A DNA stretch of 54,516 nt, from NCBI GenBank assembly GCA_039679385.1, contig JBDKVB010000036.1:1-54516 (forward strand). Direction: 5' to 3'. Position 1 is the first letter of the stretch. Every line of letters starts with the position of its first letter. Position numbers and translations under genes: made by a program. The notes under the pieces were generated by a model. The model saw only the letters and a program-made list of their open reading frames with translations. It searched no databases and was not told where the DNA came from. Source of the DNA: Armatimonadia bacterium. Its GTDB lineage: Bacteria; Armatimonadota; Zipacnadia; Zipacnadales; JABUFB01. Positions 24,888 to 32,568 of the stretch are shown piece after piece.

Positions 24888-27800
24888 CTAGAGTGCTCGC
24901 CACCAAGCCGTGTTGGTGAGCGCCGAGCCCGACGCGTAGGGCAGGCTCACCTGGTTGGAGGCCGCCCAGTCTGCGCCCGGCGAGAGCTGGCCGGCCGACG
25001 GAGTGGACTGTAGGAAGCCGATGACCCGAAGCTCAGTCCGGCTGTCTCCGGCCGGTAGCGACAGGCTCCAGTCGAGACGGTTCTCCGCTGTGCTGAAGCC
25101 GGCGCCCGAGTCGGAGAAGTAGTACTGCAGGCTGCTGTCGAGGTAGTCAGCCACCTGGATCGTCTTCGCCTGGCTGAGTGTGGCGTTCACGGTAATCGTG
25201 AAGACCACGGCATCGCCCAGACCCAACTGCGGGTCCTGGGAGCCAGATCCGAGGGCGTTGACCTGCGCCAGCACCTGCGTGAGGACCGCAAGGTTGGTAG
25301 CCTCCGAGTTTGCCAGGGCGTCTTCCATCGCCTCGCACAGTCGTCTCTGAGTGGCCTGGTCGCTGGCGGCGTAGGTCCCGGAGAGCAGGTTGAGTTCGCA
25401 GGCCAAGAGCTGTGCCCTGGCTTGCGCCACCGGATCGGAGGAGCTTGCCCCCGCAAGGATCGTAGCCGCGTTGCTCAGCATCGTGGCGCCACTGCCCAGC
25501 TCGAAGGGCAGACCGGTGCCGGTCAGGTAGAAGCTGTTGACGGCGCCGAGCCAGGTCAGAAGGTCCTGCTTGCTGATCGTGGCCCCAGAGCTGAACACAA
25601 GGGCCCTGTCTATCGCCTTGTACCAGTTCAGCGCGGGCATGCAGCTCCCGTAGACCTTCACACCGGACTTGGTCAGGGAGACGTTGACGGTCTCGTTCCG
25701 CTGTACACAGAGCCCGGCGTCCCAGGTCACGTCCGAGGCACCGGCAGCCACTGGGAACTCGGCGGTGTTGCCGGTCGCGTCGATGTCTGAGTCGGCCGCG
25801 TCGTTGCCGCCCGCATGGGCCGTCGTGACCGTGTAGCCGGTCGGAACCGAGAAGAGCAGTTGGTAGGTTCCGGCCTTGGCTACCGCGAACTGGTAGCAGC
25901 CCCCGGCGTCGGTTGTGGTCGTGGCGTCGGCAACCGAAGCGTCGGAGACACTGTGCAAGGTCACTTGTACGCCGGCAACTCCCGCTTCCCCTGCATCCTG
26001 GACACCATTGCCGTTGGCATCCTCCCACACTCTGTCGCCAACCTTCGCTGAGGTGACCAGCGGCTGCTCCGAGGTCGACCGTAGCCACGCCTGGTTGGAC
26101 AGTGTGCTGACGACGACGGGACAGCGCTCCCGACCGGAGACCCAACTCGCCCCGCTGCAGGTCGAGGACACCACGTTGCTGGCCGTCCATCCGTCACCGG
26201 GTGTACCGGCGTCGCCCGCCGGGGAAGCGACTACCCGCGTCCACAGCGTGAGAGTGACCGACGGCTTAGCCGGGCTGACGGTGACGTTCCAGGATACGCA
26301 GCGGTCTGTAGCGGAGAAGGTCCCACCGTTGGAGGCCGATACGAAGGCCAGGGCGCTGTCCAGATAGTCGCGAACCTCGACCTGACGCTCCTGGGTCACC
26401 TGGGCCTTGACCACGATCGTGTAGGCCACGTAGTCGCCGATGCCCGTGGTATCGGTGTGAACGTAGTTCTCCTGGTTGTTGATCCAGTCGCACAGCTCAT
26501 GGTACGGGGCCAGGTCGATGCCCGGTGTGTTGAGCGCGTCCTCCACCTGGGCGCAGAAGGAGCCCTGAGCCGCCGCATCGATGAGAGCGAAGTAGTCCGG
26601 GAAGCCGGCGACCTGGGTCGAGGCGTAGTTCAGCTCGCAGCCCAGAAGCTGGCAGCGTGTCTTCTGCACCATGTCGCTGGCGTCGTAGTTGGACAGCACC
26701 TCATAGGCACGCGCCAGGAGCTCATTGTCCGTCGGCGCGGCGCCGAACTGGATCTTGTAGGGGTCGTCACGGTAGAAGCTGTAGACGTAGCGCAGGAGGC
26801 TGACGAGGTTCGAGCGGCTGACCTGCGTCCCCCTGGTAGTGCCGGCGATTGCCTTGCCGATGTTGTTCTTCCAGAAGCCGATGGTCCGGCAGTTGCCCCA
26901 GACCTTGCCGCCCGACTTCGCGATCTCATAGCGGTCGGCGTAGAGCCCGGCGTCCCAGGTGCGATCCGTTTCGTTGGACTCGAGCGTGGTCGGCGCACAG
27001 ACGCCCTGGGCGTCGATGTCGGAGTCCAGCGCGTCGTCACCGGCATCCTGGAGGGTGACGTTGTAGCCATCAGGCACCATGAACTCGACATGGTAACTGT
27101 CCGGTGCGAGGTTGGTGAACAGGTATAGGCCGCTCGCATCCGTCTGCTGGGTGGCGACCTCGGCGCCCTGAGCGTCGAAGAGCTTCACCGTAACGCCGGC
27201 CAGGCCAGGTTCGCCGTCGTCCTGAAGACCGTTCACGTTGCTGTCGAGCCAGGCGCGGTCACCGATCGCGGCCAGACGGTAGACGCCGGCATCCCAGGTC
27301 AGATCAGTCTCGCCGGACTGCAGGAAGGTCTTGGCGCAGGAGCCGTCCGGGCCCGCATCGGAGTCCAGGGCATCGTCGCTCCCGGCATCCTGAGTAGTGA
27401 AGCGGTAGCCGGAGGGCAGCGTGAACTGGACGTAGTAGGTACCCGGAGTCAGGCCTGTGAAGAGGTACTTGCCGTCGGCGTCGGTGAGGCAGGTACCGGC
27501 CGACTTGCCATCCGCGGTGAAGAGCTCTACGGCGACGCCCGCCACACCGGGCTCACCGCTGTCCTGGAGGCCATTGCCGTTGAGGTCTTCCCACACGAAA
27601 TCACCGATGGAGGCCAGACGGTACATGCCGGCGTCCCAGGTGCGGTCAGACTCGCCCGAGTTGAGGGTGAACTGCTCGGTGTAGCCGTCGGTCGGGTCGG
27701 CATCGGAGTCCACGGTGTCGTCGGAGCCCTGGTTCTGGGTTGTCATGATCCAACCGGTGGGCTTGTCGAACTGTACCTTGTAGTAGCCCCCGGGCAGCCC

Positions 27801-28742
27801 ACGGAACAGGTAGAAGCCCCTAGTGTCGGTGACCTGGGGGCTCTTGGCCTCCTGCCATCCGGCTGCCTTCAGCGCGTACAGGTGTACGGTAACACCAGGG
27901 ATCGGCGCTTCGTCGGCGTCCTGGATCCCGTTGAGGTTCGCATCCTCCCAGACGTAGTCCCCGACCTCGGCCGGTGACGGCGGCTTCGGTGCGTAGAAGC
28001 CGAAGTCGATGTGCTGGCGGACATTCGGGGCCGAGAGGCTGCCGCTCGTAGAGGTGTGCTTGCGAGCGTACTCAGACAGCTCGTCGCTAGACCAATCCAG
28101 CGGCGGCTCAGGCCACGGCGCCCCCGCCTGGGTCATGAAGCCGCGGTAACGCGGGAACATGTAGGGATACCAGTTGAAGACCGGGTTGGTCGTAGCGGGA
28201 ACCGGCACCTGGATGTTGCCATAGCGGGTTCGGGAGGCGTCCTCGCCATGCTTGCTGTAAACCATCCCGATAGCGTCAGCCGGGTCGGTGGTGCAGTTGT
28301 AGGGCGAGCTGGAACCGATCAACTGGAGCGCCGGGTCAGAGGCGTTCTTCGGATCGGCCCAGAGGTAGACCTCGTAGTACTCAGGCACCGGGAACAGCGT
28401 GGCGCTGAGCCTGTCCAGCGGGGTCACGGGGATGGAGTAGAACCCGTTGGCCTGGGTCTTCCCTTTGAGGCCCAGAGTGCGCAGGTCAGCCTGAAGCATC
28501 GGGCCATCTGAGGTCTTCCGGTAGTAAAGACGAACACCCAGATTGATGCCGGCGAAGCCGGTCTCGCCCTCATCCCACATTCCGTTCGGGGTGTCGGCAG
28601 GGAAGTCCGCCGAGCCATCGAGGAACACGTAGCCGCAGATGTAGGCGGAGCTGCCGCCAGAAGCGGCGAAAACCATGGCAGGTGTTGCGAGCAGGAGTAG
28701 TGCCGATACCGCAGCAAGCGATAGAGAGATGCGTGTGGACAT
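24888..28742 (-). CDS. Large secreted SdrD-B/DUF11-type surface protein with duplicated modules
   Basis: 1284 residues with a signal peptide (MSTRISLSLAAVSALLLLATPAMVFA). After an N-terminal region with several aromatic-rich segments (about 30-255), four SdrD-B (Cna-B-like) domains begin near residues 259, 377, 491 and 901, each opening with GDxxWEDxNxNGxQDxGE and closing with a Trp-Asp-Ala-Gly motif; the D-x-N-x-N-G-x-Q-D loops are calcium-type. Between domains 3 and 4, and after domain 4, there is a paired block: an alpha-helical GFWKNN-type module (about 610-750, and a second at about 1015-1165) followed by a DUF11-like stalk domain (about 760-870; about 1174-1284). The second helical module keeps the layout but has lost the GFWKNN signature. 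There is no LPXTG, PEP-CTERM or other anchor at the C-terminus. Likely a cell-surface or matrix component. Confidence 0.88.
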   Translation of the reverse strand: MSTRISLSLAAVSALLLLATPAMVFAASGGSSAYICGYVFLDGSADFPADTPNGMWDEGETGFAGINLGVRLYYRKTSDGPMLQADLRTLGLKGKTQANGFYSIPVTPLDRLSATLFPVPEYYEVYLWADPKNASDPALQLIGSSSPYNCTTDPADAIGMVYSKHGEDASRTRYGNIQVPVPATTNPVFNWYPYMFPRYRGFMTQAGAPWPEPPLDWSSDELSEYARKHTSTSGSLSAPNVRQHIDFGFYAPKPPSPAEVGDYVWEDANLNGIQDADEAPIPGVTVHLYALKAAGWQEAKSPQVTDTRGFYLFRGLPGGYYKVQFDKPTGWIMTTQNQGSDDTVDSDADPTDGYTEQFTLNSGESDRTWDAGMYRLASIGDFVWEDLNGNGLQDSGEPGVAGVAVELFTADGKSAGTCLTDADGKYLFTGLTPGTYYVQFTLPSGYRFTTQDAGSDDALDSDAGPDGSCAKTFLQSGETDLTWDAGVYRLAAIGDRAWLDSNVNGLQDDGEPGLAGVTVKLFDAQGAEVATQQTDASGLYLFTNLAPDSYHVEFMVPDGYNVTLQDAGDDALDSDIDAQGVCAPTTLESNETDRTWDAGLYADRYEIAKSGGKVWGNCRTIGFWKNNIGKAIAGTTRGTQVSRSNLVSLLRYVYSFYRDDPYKIQFGAAPTDNELLARAYEVLSNYDASDMVQKTRCQLLGCELNYASTQVAGFPDYFALIDAAAQGSFCAQVEDALNTPGIDLAPYHELCDWINNQENYVHTDTTGIGDYVAYTIVVKAQVTQERQVEVRDYLDSALAFVSASNGGTFSATDRCVSWNVTVSPAKPSVTLTLWTRVVASPAGDAGTPGDGWTASNVVSSTCSGASWVSGRERCPVVVSTLSNQAWLRSTSEQPLVTSAKVGDRVWEDANGNGVQDAGEAGVAGVQVTLHSVSDASVADATTTTDAGGCYQFAVAKAGTYQLLFSVPTGYTVTTAHAGGNDAADSDIDATGNTAEFPVAAGASDVTWDAGLCVQRNETVNVSLTKSGVKVYGSCMPALNWYKAIDRALVFSSGATISKQDLLTWLGAVNSFYLTGTGLPFELGSGATMLSNAATILAGASSSDPVAQARAQLLACELNLLSGTYAASDQATQRRLCEAMEDALANSEATNLAVLTQVLAQVNALGSGSQDPQLGLGDAVVFTITVNATLSQAKTIQVADYLDSSLQYYFSDSGAGFSTAENRLDWSLSLPAGDSRTELRVIGFLQSTPSAGQLSPGADWAASNQVSLPYASGSALTNTAWWRAL

Positions 28743-28771
28743 GTCCGTCTGCCTCCTCTAAGGTCTCCGAT

Positions 28772-28803
28772 GGGGCAACCAGGCCCCTCCGGGACCATCC
28801 CGG
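28772..28803 (-). promoter_or_regulatory. Two tandem hairpins in the leader of the surface-protein gene
   Basis: Within the 60 nt upstream of the start at 28742 the minus strand can fold CCGGGA-TGG-TCCCGG (28803-28789) and then GGGGC-CTGGTT-GCCCC (28787-28772). There is no T-run, so termination is unlikely; the ribosome site GAGGAGG at about 28752-28758 follows directly. This may be an untranslated leader structure affecting stability or initiation. It does not match a riboswitch class I know. Confidence 0.4.
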
Positions 28804-28863
28804 TAGGGAGGAACTAGGCTTTGCGACCGACTCTGGGTGGTGTGATGGAGGCTGCGGTGGTCG

Positions 28864-29181
28864 TCAGTGCAGTGTGTGCGGCCCCAACTGGCGGAAGAAA
28901 TCACAGAGCATGTCGTCCAGAGCACTTCGCTGCTGAGCCGCGGTCAGGCGCCTCGGGAGACCTAACGGGGGGTCGGAAGGAGATACGATCAGCCGGTTGC
29001 TATCTGGCACCCGACCGAGGTCGCGAGCGGCCTCGGAGGGCGTCGAAGCAGGACCCTTTGGCGAAGCTGATCGCCGAACCTCGCGACACTCGGTTAGTGG
29101 GGCCTCCCATATGGAGGAACCGGCGTCGTTGAGCAGGCGACACTGAAGATCAGTACGACGTGCTTGGACAGTCACACCCAT
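28864..29181 (-). CDS. Small orphan protein with its own promoter
   Basis: 105 residues. I chose ATG 29181 because GGAGG lies 8 nt upstream and a good promoter sits 34-62 nt upstream; the open frame extends to 29280, but that would start beyond the promoter. The protein begins MGVTVQARRTDLQCRLL, has a Ser/Pro/Arg-rich middle with no predicted structure, and ends with an amphipathic helix (LTAAQQRSALDDMLCDFFRQLG). No family is recognised. The basic, partly disordered composition could fit a regulatory or anti-sigma-type partner, but that is speculation. It precedes the SdrD-B gene by 121 nt on the same strand and the two could share a transcript. Confidence 0.5.
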   Translation of the reverse strand: MGVTVQARRTDLQCRLLNDAGSSIWEAPLTECREVRRSASPKGPASTPSEAARDLGRVPDSNRLIVSPSDPPLGLPRRLTAAQQRSALDDMLCDFFRQLGPHTLH

Positions 29182-29214
29182 GTCACCATCCTCCACCACA
29201 ACTGTTACGATATG

Positions 29215-29243
29215 AGAATAGGCGGGGGGTGCTGACAAGTCAA
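29215..29243 (-). promoter_or_regulatory. Sigma-70-type promoter for the small orphan gene
   Basis: The minus strand has TTGACT (29243-29238), a 17-nt spacer and TATTCT (29220-29215). Transcription would start near 29208, about 27 nt before the start codon at 29181, with GGAGG between. The region is an AT-rich island in otherwise GC-rich DNA. Confidence 0.65.
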
Positions 29244-29293
29244 TAAACGGCCACTTAAGATAATCTAATGTTTCGCTCAAGCCCTTAGGGATA

Positions 29294-29299
29294 TATAAT
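29294..29299 (+). promoter_or_regulatory. -10 box TATAAT upstream of the M42 peptidase gene
   Basis: A perfect TATAAT lies in the AT-rich divergent region, but the -35 position (29271-29276, TTTCGC) is a poor match. If used it would give an approximately 200-nt leader to the gene at 29514, containing the small open frame at 29319. Confidence 0.4.
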
Positions 29300-29318
29300 A
29301 GGGTAAAAGGAGTCTAGG

Positions 29319-29348
29319 ATGAGTCGTCAGGACAAGACAAAGTGGTAA
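29319..29348 (+). CDS. Possible nine-residue leader peptide
   Basis: ATG 29319 is preceded by AAGGAG at 29307-29312 with a 6-nt spacer, the best ribosome site in this leader, and encodes MSRQDKTKW followed by TAA. It lies between the TATAAT at 29294 and the M42 gene. A small hairpin follows directly (CACCT-AAA-AGGTG). It could be a leader peptide controlling downstream expression or simply chance; there is no codon bias for a particular amino acid that would indicate attenuation. Confidence 0.25.
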   Translation: MSRQDKTKW

Positions 29349-29513
29349 TAGCCACCTAAAAGGTGTTTATAGATTCGGGCCGGCTCGAGCGTAGTGGGTT
29401 TTTGTACCTCCCTGATGCGTACACAGTAACGACGGCGCGGGGCGGGGAAGGTAACCGGCCATCCGGTAGCGAAGCATGCAGCAGCACTCTAGCTTCTTAG
29501 GAGGTAATGCAGG
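29349..29513 (+). other. Untranslated leader before the M42 peptidase gene
   Basis: The 165 bases between the small open frame and the GTG at 29514 contain no gene. They hold two short hairpins, CACCT-AAA-AGGTG near 29353 and ACCGG-CCAT-CCGGT at 29454-29467, and the ribosome site GAGGT near 29501. No known riboswitch is recognised. Confidence 0.4.
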
Positions 29514-30578
29514 GTGAACAGTGATTCCCGTAAGTTCCTTGAAGCCCTGGTCAATGCACCGTCGCCGTCTGGATTCGAGCAGCCGGTGCAGAGGATTGTC
29601 CGGGCTCGTGCCGACAAGTATGCCGACGAGGTCAGGACCGACGTCCATGGCAACGTGATCGCCGTCAAGAACCCCGAGGGTTTCCCCCGCGTCATGCTAG
29701 CCGGCCACTGTGACCAGATCGGGCTCATGGTCCAGCACATCACGGGGGAGGGCTACCTCAAGTTCGCTCCCATCGGCGGCATCGACGCAACGATCCTGGC
29801 CGGTGCGGCTGTGACGGTCCACGCCGCCAAGGGGCCCTTGGTTGGCGTCATCGGTCGCAAACCCGTACACCTCATGTCGCCCGAGGAGAGGGAGAAGGGA
29901 CGCGTCGATCTGGACCAGCTCTTCATCGACATCGGCGCCAAAGACAAGAAGGCAGCCGAGAAGCTGGTAGCCATTGGCGACTGCGCGACCTTCAACCTGG
30001 GGATGCGTGCACTCGAGGGTGACCTGGTAGTTGCCGCCGGCTTCGACGACAAGGTCGGCTCCTTCGTCGCGATGGAGGTCCTGCGTGTACTCAAGGACGA
30101 GAAGCTGGAATGCGGCCTGTTCAGTGTCTCGACCGTGCAGGAGGAGGTTGGGCTGCGCGGGGCCCACACCAGCGCTTTCGGGATTGACCCGCAGGTAGGC
30201 ATTGCGATCGATGTCACGCACGCCACAGACTACCCCGGCACCGACTGTGGGAAGACCGGGGAGATCAAGATGGGCGAGGGGCCGGCGATTGCCCGGGGTG
30301 CGAATATCAACCCGATACTGGGCGAGATGCTGATCAACACTGCCAAGAAGGGCAAGATCCCCTACCAGGTGGAGCCGGCTCCGCGTGGCACGGGCACTGA
30401 TGCCAACGCGATCCAGATCACCCGTGCAGGGGTGGCGGCTGCTCTTGTGAGCATCCCGAACCGCTACATGCACACTGCCGTTGAGGTGGTCTCGCTGGGG
30501 GACCTGGACAACGCTGTGAAGGTCATCGCTGAGACCGTGAAGCAGATCAGCAAGACGACCGACTTCACGCCGCTCTAG
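29514..30578 (+). CDS. M42 family metallopeptidase (PepA/FrvX-like aminopeptidase)
   Basis: 354 residues starting at GTG 29514 with GAGGT 8 nt upstream. The two-metal centre of family M42 is visible: His65 and Asp67 (AGHCDQIG, where the usual AHMDEIG has Glu in place of Gln68), the bridging Asp178/179 (GFDDKVG), the catalytic Glu210/211 (TVQEEVGLRGA), Asp233 (IDVTHATD) and a His near residue 319 (RYMHTAVEVV). These cytoplasmic dodecamers trim peptides from the N-terminus, often acidic or hydrophobic residues; some have been misnamed endoglucanases. The Gln in place of Glu next to the metal Asp is worth noting. Confidence in the family is high. Confidence 0.9.
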   Translation: MNSDSRKFLEALVNAPSPSGFEQPVQRIVRARADKYADEVRTDVHGNVIAVKNPEGFPRVMLAGHCDQIGLMVQHITGEGYLKFAPIGGIDATILAGAAVTVHAAKGPLVGVIGRKPVHLMSPEEREKGRVDLDQLFIDIGAKDKKAAEKLVAIGDCATFNLGMRALEGDLVVAAGFDDKVGSFVAMEVLRVLKDEKLECGLFSVSTVQEEVGLRGAHTSAFGIDPQVGIAIDVTHATDYPGTDCGKTGEIKMGEGPAIARGANINPILGEMLINTAKKGKIPYQVEPAPRGTGTDANAIQITRAGVAAALVSIPNRYMHTAVEVVSLGDLDNAVKVIAETVKQISKTTDFTPL

Positions 30579-30710
30579 TCCGTCTCAGGTTGTACGAGCG
30601 GGGCTCGACACCGGCGGTTACTGGCCATGCCAGGACGTGCCCCGCAGTCCCTTGGTCCGCCCGTCTCGGCGCGAGCACCACATTCCCACACCCAGGGGCG
30701 TGATGCCAGA

Positions 30711-31511
30711 GTGGTTACCAAAGCAGAGCTCAGTGGGGTCCTGAGAGCACGTCAGCAGGAGATGACCTCGGCCTGGGCCCGACGGATCAAGCAGTCGAGC
30801 GACCGTTACCAACTGATGCCGATCGAGGAGATCGAGCAGTCGGTCCGCGAGTTAGTTCTCGGTCTGTCCATGGCCATCGAGAGCGGCGACTTTGGCCCGC
30901 TGAGCGCCAGTCTCACAGCCACCGGCGCGATGCGAGCTGCCAGTGGTTTCGAGCCTGCAGAGGTCCAGCGAGCGATACTGATGGGGTGTGACGCAGCGTA
31001 TCCAGTCCTGGAGGACGCCTTCGGCAAGAATGCCCAGGACCTCGTGTGGTCGGTGACGCAAGTCGAGAAGGCGCTGCACCGAAGCCTGAATCTGTTGCAG
31101 GGCGTGATGAGGGACGCGCAAGTCCGACAACGCGAATCTGAGGCAGAGTATGCCCGGCGTCGGCTCGAGAGAACCGAGCGACGCCTGCAGGCCCTGCTGA
31201 AGGCTCTCGGAATCGGTGCGATAGCCGTAGACCGGGACAGGATCGTGACCTGGACCGACGAGACAGGGGGAAGCGCGAAGTGCGGCCTGCTGACCCGGGG
31301 CGAGGTCATCAACGGGGAAGCGGCACCAGGCCTTCGAGCCGACATCCTCACCGAGGCGCTGACGACCGGCCGCACTCACCGGGCCAAGCGTCAGGGGGAG
31401 TGCGACATCTGGATGGCCTTCCCTGTGTTCGCGGAGGACGGGCAGTTGGTGGAAGTCATGGGGCTCCTCGGACGCCCCAATCCAGTGCCTTCCGAGGACG
31501 CGGAAGCCTGA
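30711..31511 (+). CDS. RsbR-type sensor: RsbRD_N-like domain, coiled coil and PAS/GAF-like domain
   Basis: 266 residues if started at GTG 30711, where the conserved part begins (TKAELSGVLRARQQEM); an ATG at 30627 would add 28 Pro/Ser/Arg-rich residues and neither start has a strong ribosome site. The N-terminal 150 residues are all-helical and resemble the RsbRD N-terminal domain of stressosome co-antagonists (WARRIKQSSDRYQLMPIEEIEQSVRELVLGL). A heptad-rich coiled coil (about 150-185, RQRESEAEYARRRLERTERRL) links to a C-terminal PAS/GAF-like sensor of about 80 residues. No kinase, STAS or output domain is present. It is 132 nt after the M42 gene. Role as a signalling input is inferred. Confidence 0.6.
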   Translation: MVTKAELSGVLRARQQEMTSAWARRIKQSSDRYQLMPIEEIEQSVRELVLGLSMAIESGDFGPLSASLTATGAMRAASGFEPAEVQRAILMGCDAAYPVLEDAFGKNAQDLVWSVTQVEKALHRSLNLLQGVMRDAQVRQRESEAEYARRRLERTERRLQALLKALGIGAIAVDRDRIVTWTDETGGSAKCGLLTRGEVINGEAAPGLRADILTEALTTGRTHRAKRQGECDIWMAFPVFAEDGQLVEVMGLLGRPNPVPSEDAEA

Positions 31512-31602
31512 CCGACCGCGCCGGCGAGTGGCCCTTCGATCTCCCTTTGAGGCCTTGGTGACCCGATGCAGCCCCTTCACCGGGGCCCTGTCCTGTCAGG
31601 GT

Positions 31603-31631
31603 TTGATTTCCGGGGCCGATGCGGGTAATAT
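31603..31631 (+). promoter_or_regulatory. Sigma-70-type promoter of the phosphate uptake pair
   Basis: TTGATT (31603-31608), a 17-nt spacer and TAATAT (31626-31631) give a good promoter match. Transcription would start near 31638, leaving about 215 nt of leader before the ATG at 31855. No clear PHO box repeat is visible next to it. Confidence 0.6.
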
Positions 31632-31637
31632 GTTGCC

Positions 31638-31854
31638 AGCACGGGTTAGGGCAGGGGTCACCCCACGGGCGACGGATTAGCAAGGTGCTACAGCGGGGCC
31701 TGCGACAGTAGTTGTGTCGCGGGCACCGTTTGGTTCCGGACAGGGGTTTGGCGTCCCGCCGACTGACCAAAGACACCTGGCGGGCGATTGCTTCTGTGCA
31801 CCCTTGTCGGGTGCCGACGGTGGCCGCGAGGCCGGAAGAGAGGAAGACACACAG
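31638..31854 (+). other. Long structured leader before the DUF47/PiT genes
   Basis: No gene is credible in this stretch; an in-frame ATG at 31714 would add 47 low-complexity residues to the DUF47 protein. It contains several hairpins: GGGG-TCA-CCCC near 31655, GCGACA-GTAGTTG-TGTCGC at 31702-31720, and GCACCC-TTGTC-GGGTGC at 31798-31814. The ribosome site AGAGGAAG follows at about 31839. The length and structure could mean leader-based regulation; I recognise no known riboswitch. Confidence 0.45.
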
Positions 31855-32514
31855 ATGGCTAAGGGCGTCGTCGGGAGCATCCAGCGGCTCATGCACTTCT
31901 TCCTGCCCAGGGAGGAAGAGTTCTTCGAGATCTTCGCCGAGATGGGCGACAAGGCAAAGGCTGCAGCAGTGCTGGTGCACCAGATGTTCGTAGACTACCC
32001 GGAGATCGGGAATGTGGTCGAAGAGATCGCCGTGCTTGAGCACGATGTCGATCACATCCGCCACGACTGCGTGCGGCGGCTCAACGAGACCTTCGTGACG
32101 CCGGTCATGTTCGACCGACAGGACATTTTCGATCTGGCCGACATCCTTGATGACGTGGTCGATTTCTGCCGCGCGGCTGTGGACCGTACAGCCCTGTACA
32201 AGGCCGAGAGGGTCCCACCCAATATCATCAGGATGGCCGAGACGCTTGTGGAGGCCACGGCGCTGCTCGCCGAGGTCTGCAACCGCCTCGAAGGGATCCG
32301 CGGCGAGGCACAGACGTATGTCGAGAAGATCAACAACCTGGAGAACCAGGCGGACGCCATGCTCAAGCAGGGCCTCGCAGACCTGTTCAGGGAAGAGAGG
32401 AACGCGGTCGAGATCCTCAAGTGGAAAGAGATCTACGACTACGTTGAGGAAGCTATCGATCACTGCGAGGACACGATCAACCTGATCGAGGCGTCTCTGG
32501 TCAAGAACTCCTAA
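31855..32514 (+). CDS. DUF47 (PhoU-like) phosphate transport accessory protein
   Basis: 219 residues from ATG 31855 with AGAGGAAG about 9 nt upstream. The protein is all-helical and matches the DUF47/TIGR00153 family, with LPREEEFFEIFAEMGDKAKAAAVLV at the N-terminus, the E-x-x-x-D-x-x-x-H metal-type pattern EEIAVLEHDVDHIRHD and YDYVEEAIDHCEDTINLIE at the end. These PhoU-like proteins are encoded beside PiT phosphate transporters, as here (55 nt upstream of one), and are thought to modulate them. Cytoplasmic or membrane-associated. Confidence 0.9.
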   Translation: MAKGVVGSIQRLMHFFLPREEEFFEIFAEMGDKAKAAAVLVHQMFVDYPEIGNVVEEIAVLEHDVDHIRHDCVRRLNETFVTPVMFDRQDIFDLADILDDVVDFCRAAVDRTALYKAERVPPNIIRMAETLVEATALLAEVCNRLEGIRGEAQTYVEKINNLENQADAMLKQGLADLFREERNAVEILKWKEIYDYVEEAIDHCEDTINLIEASLVKNS

Positions 32515-32568
32515 CGCAGGAGCTGAGGAACTGGCGCGGCGCGAGCACAGGAGCGCCGCGATTCACCT

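Noticed and set aside
28805-28830. Sequence similar to part of a GEMM (c-di-GMP-I) riboswitch, with TCGCAAAGCC on the minus strand
   Set aside because: Only a short core match; the pairing partners and tetraloop receptor parts of the aptamer are missing upstream, where a coding region ends. A c-di-GMP riboswitch is not supported.
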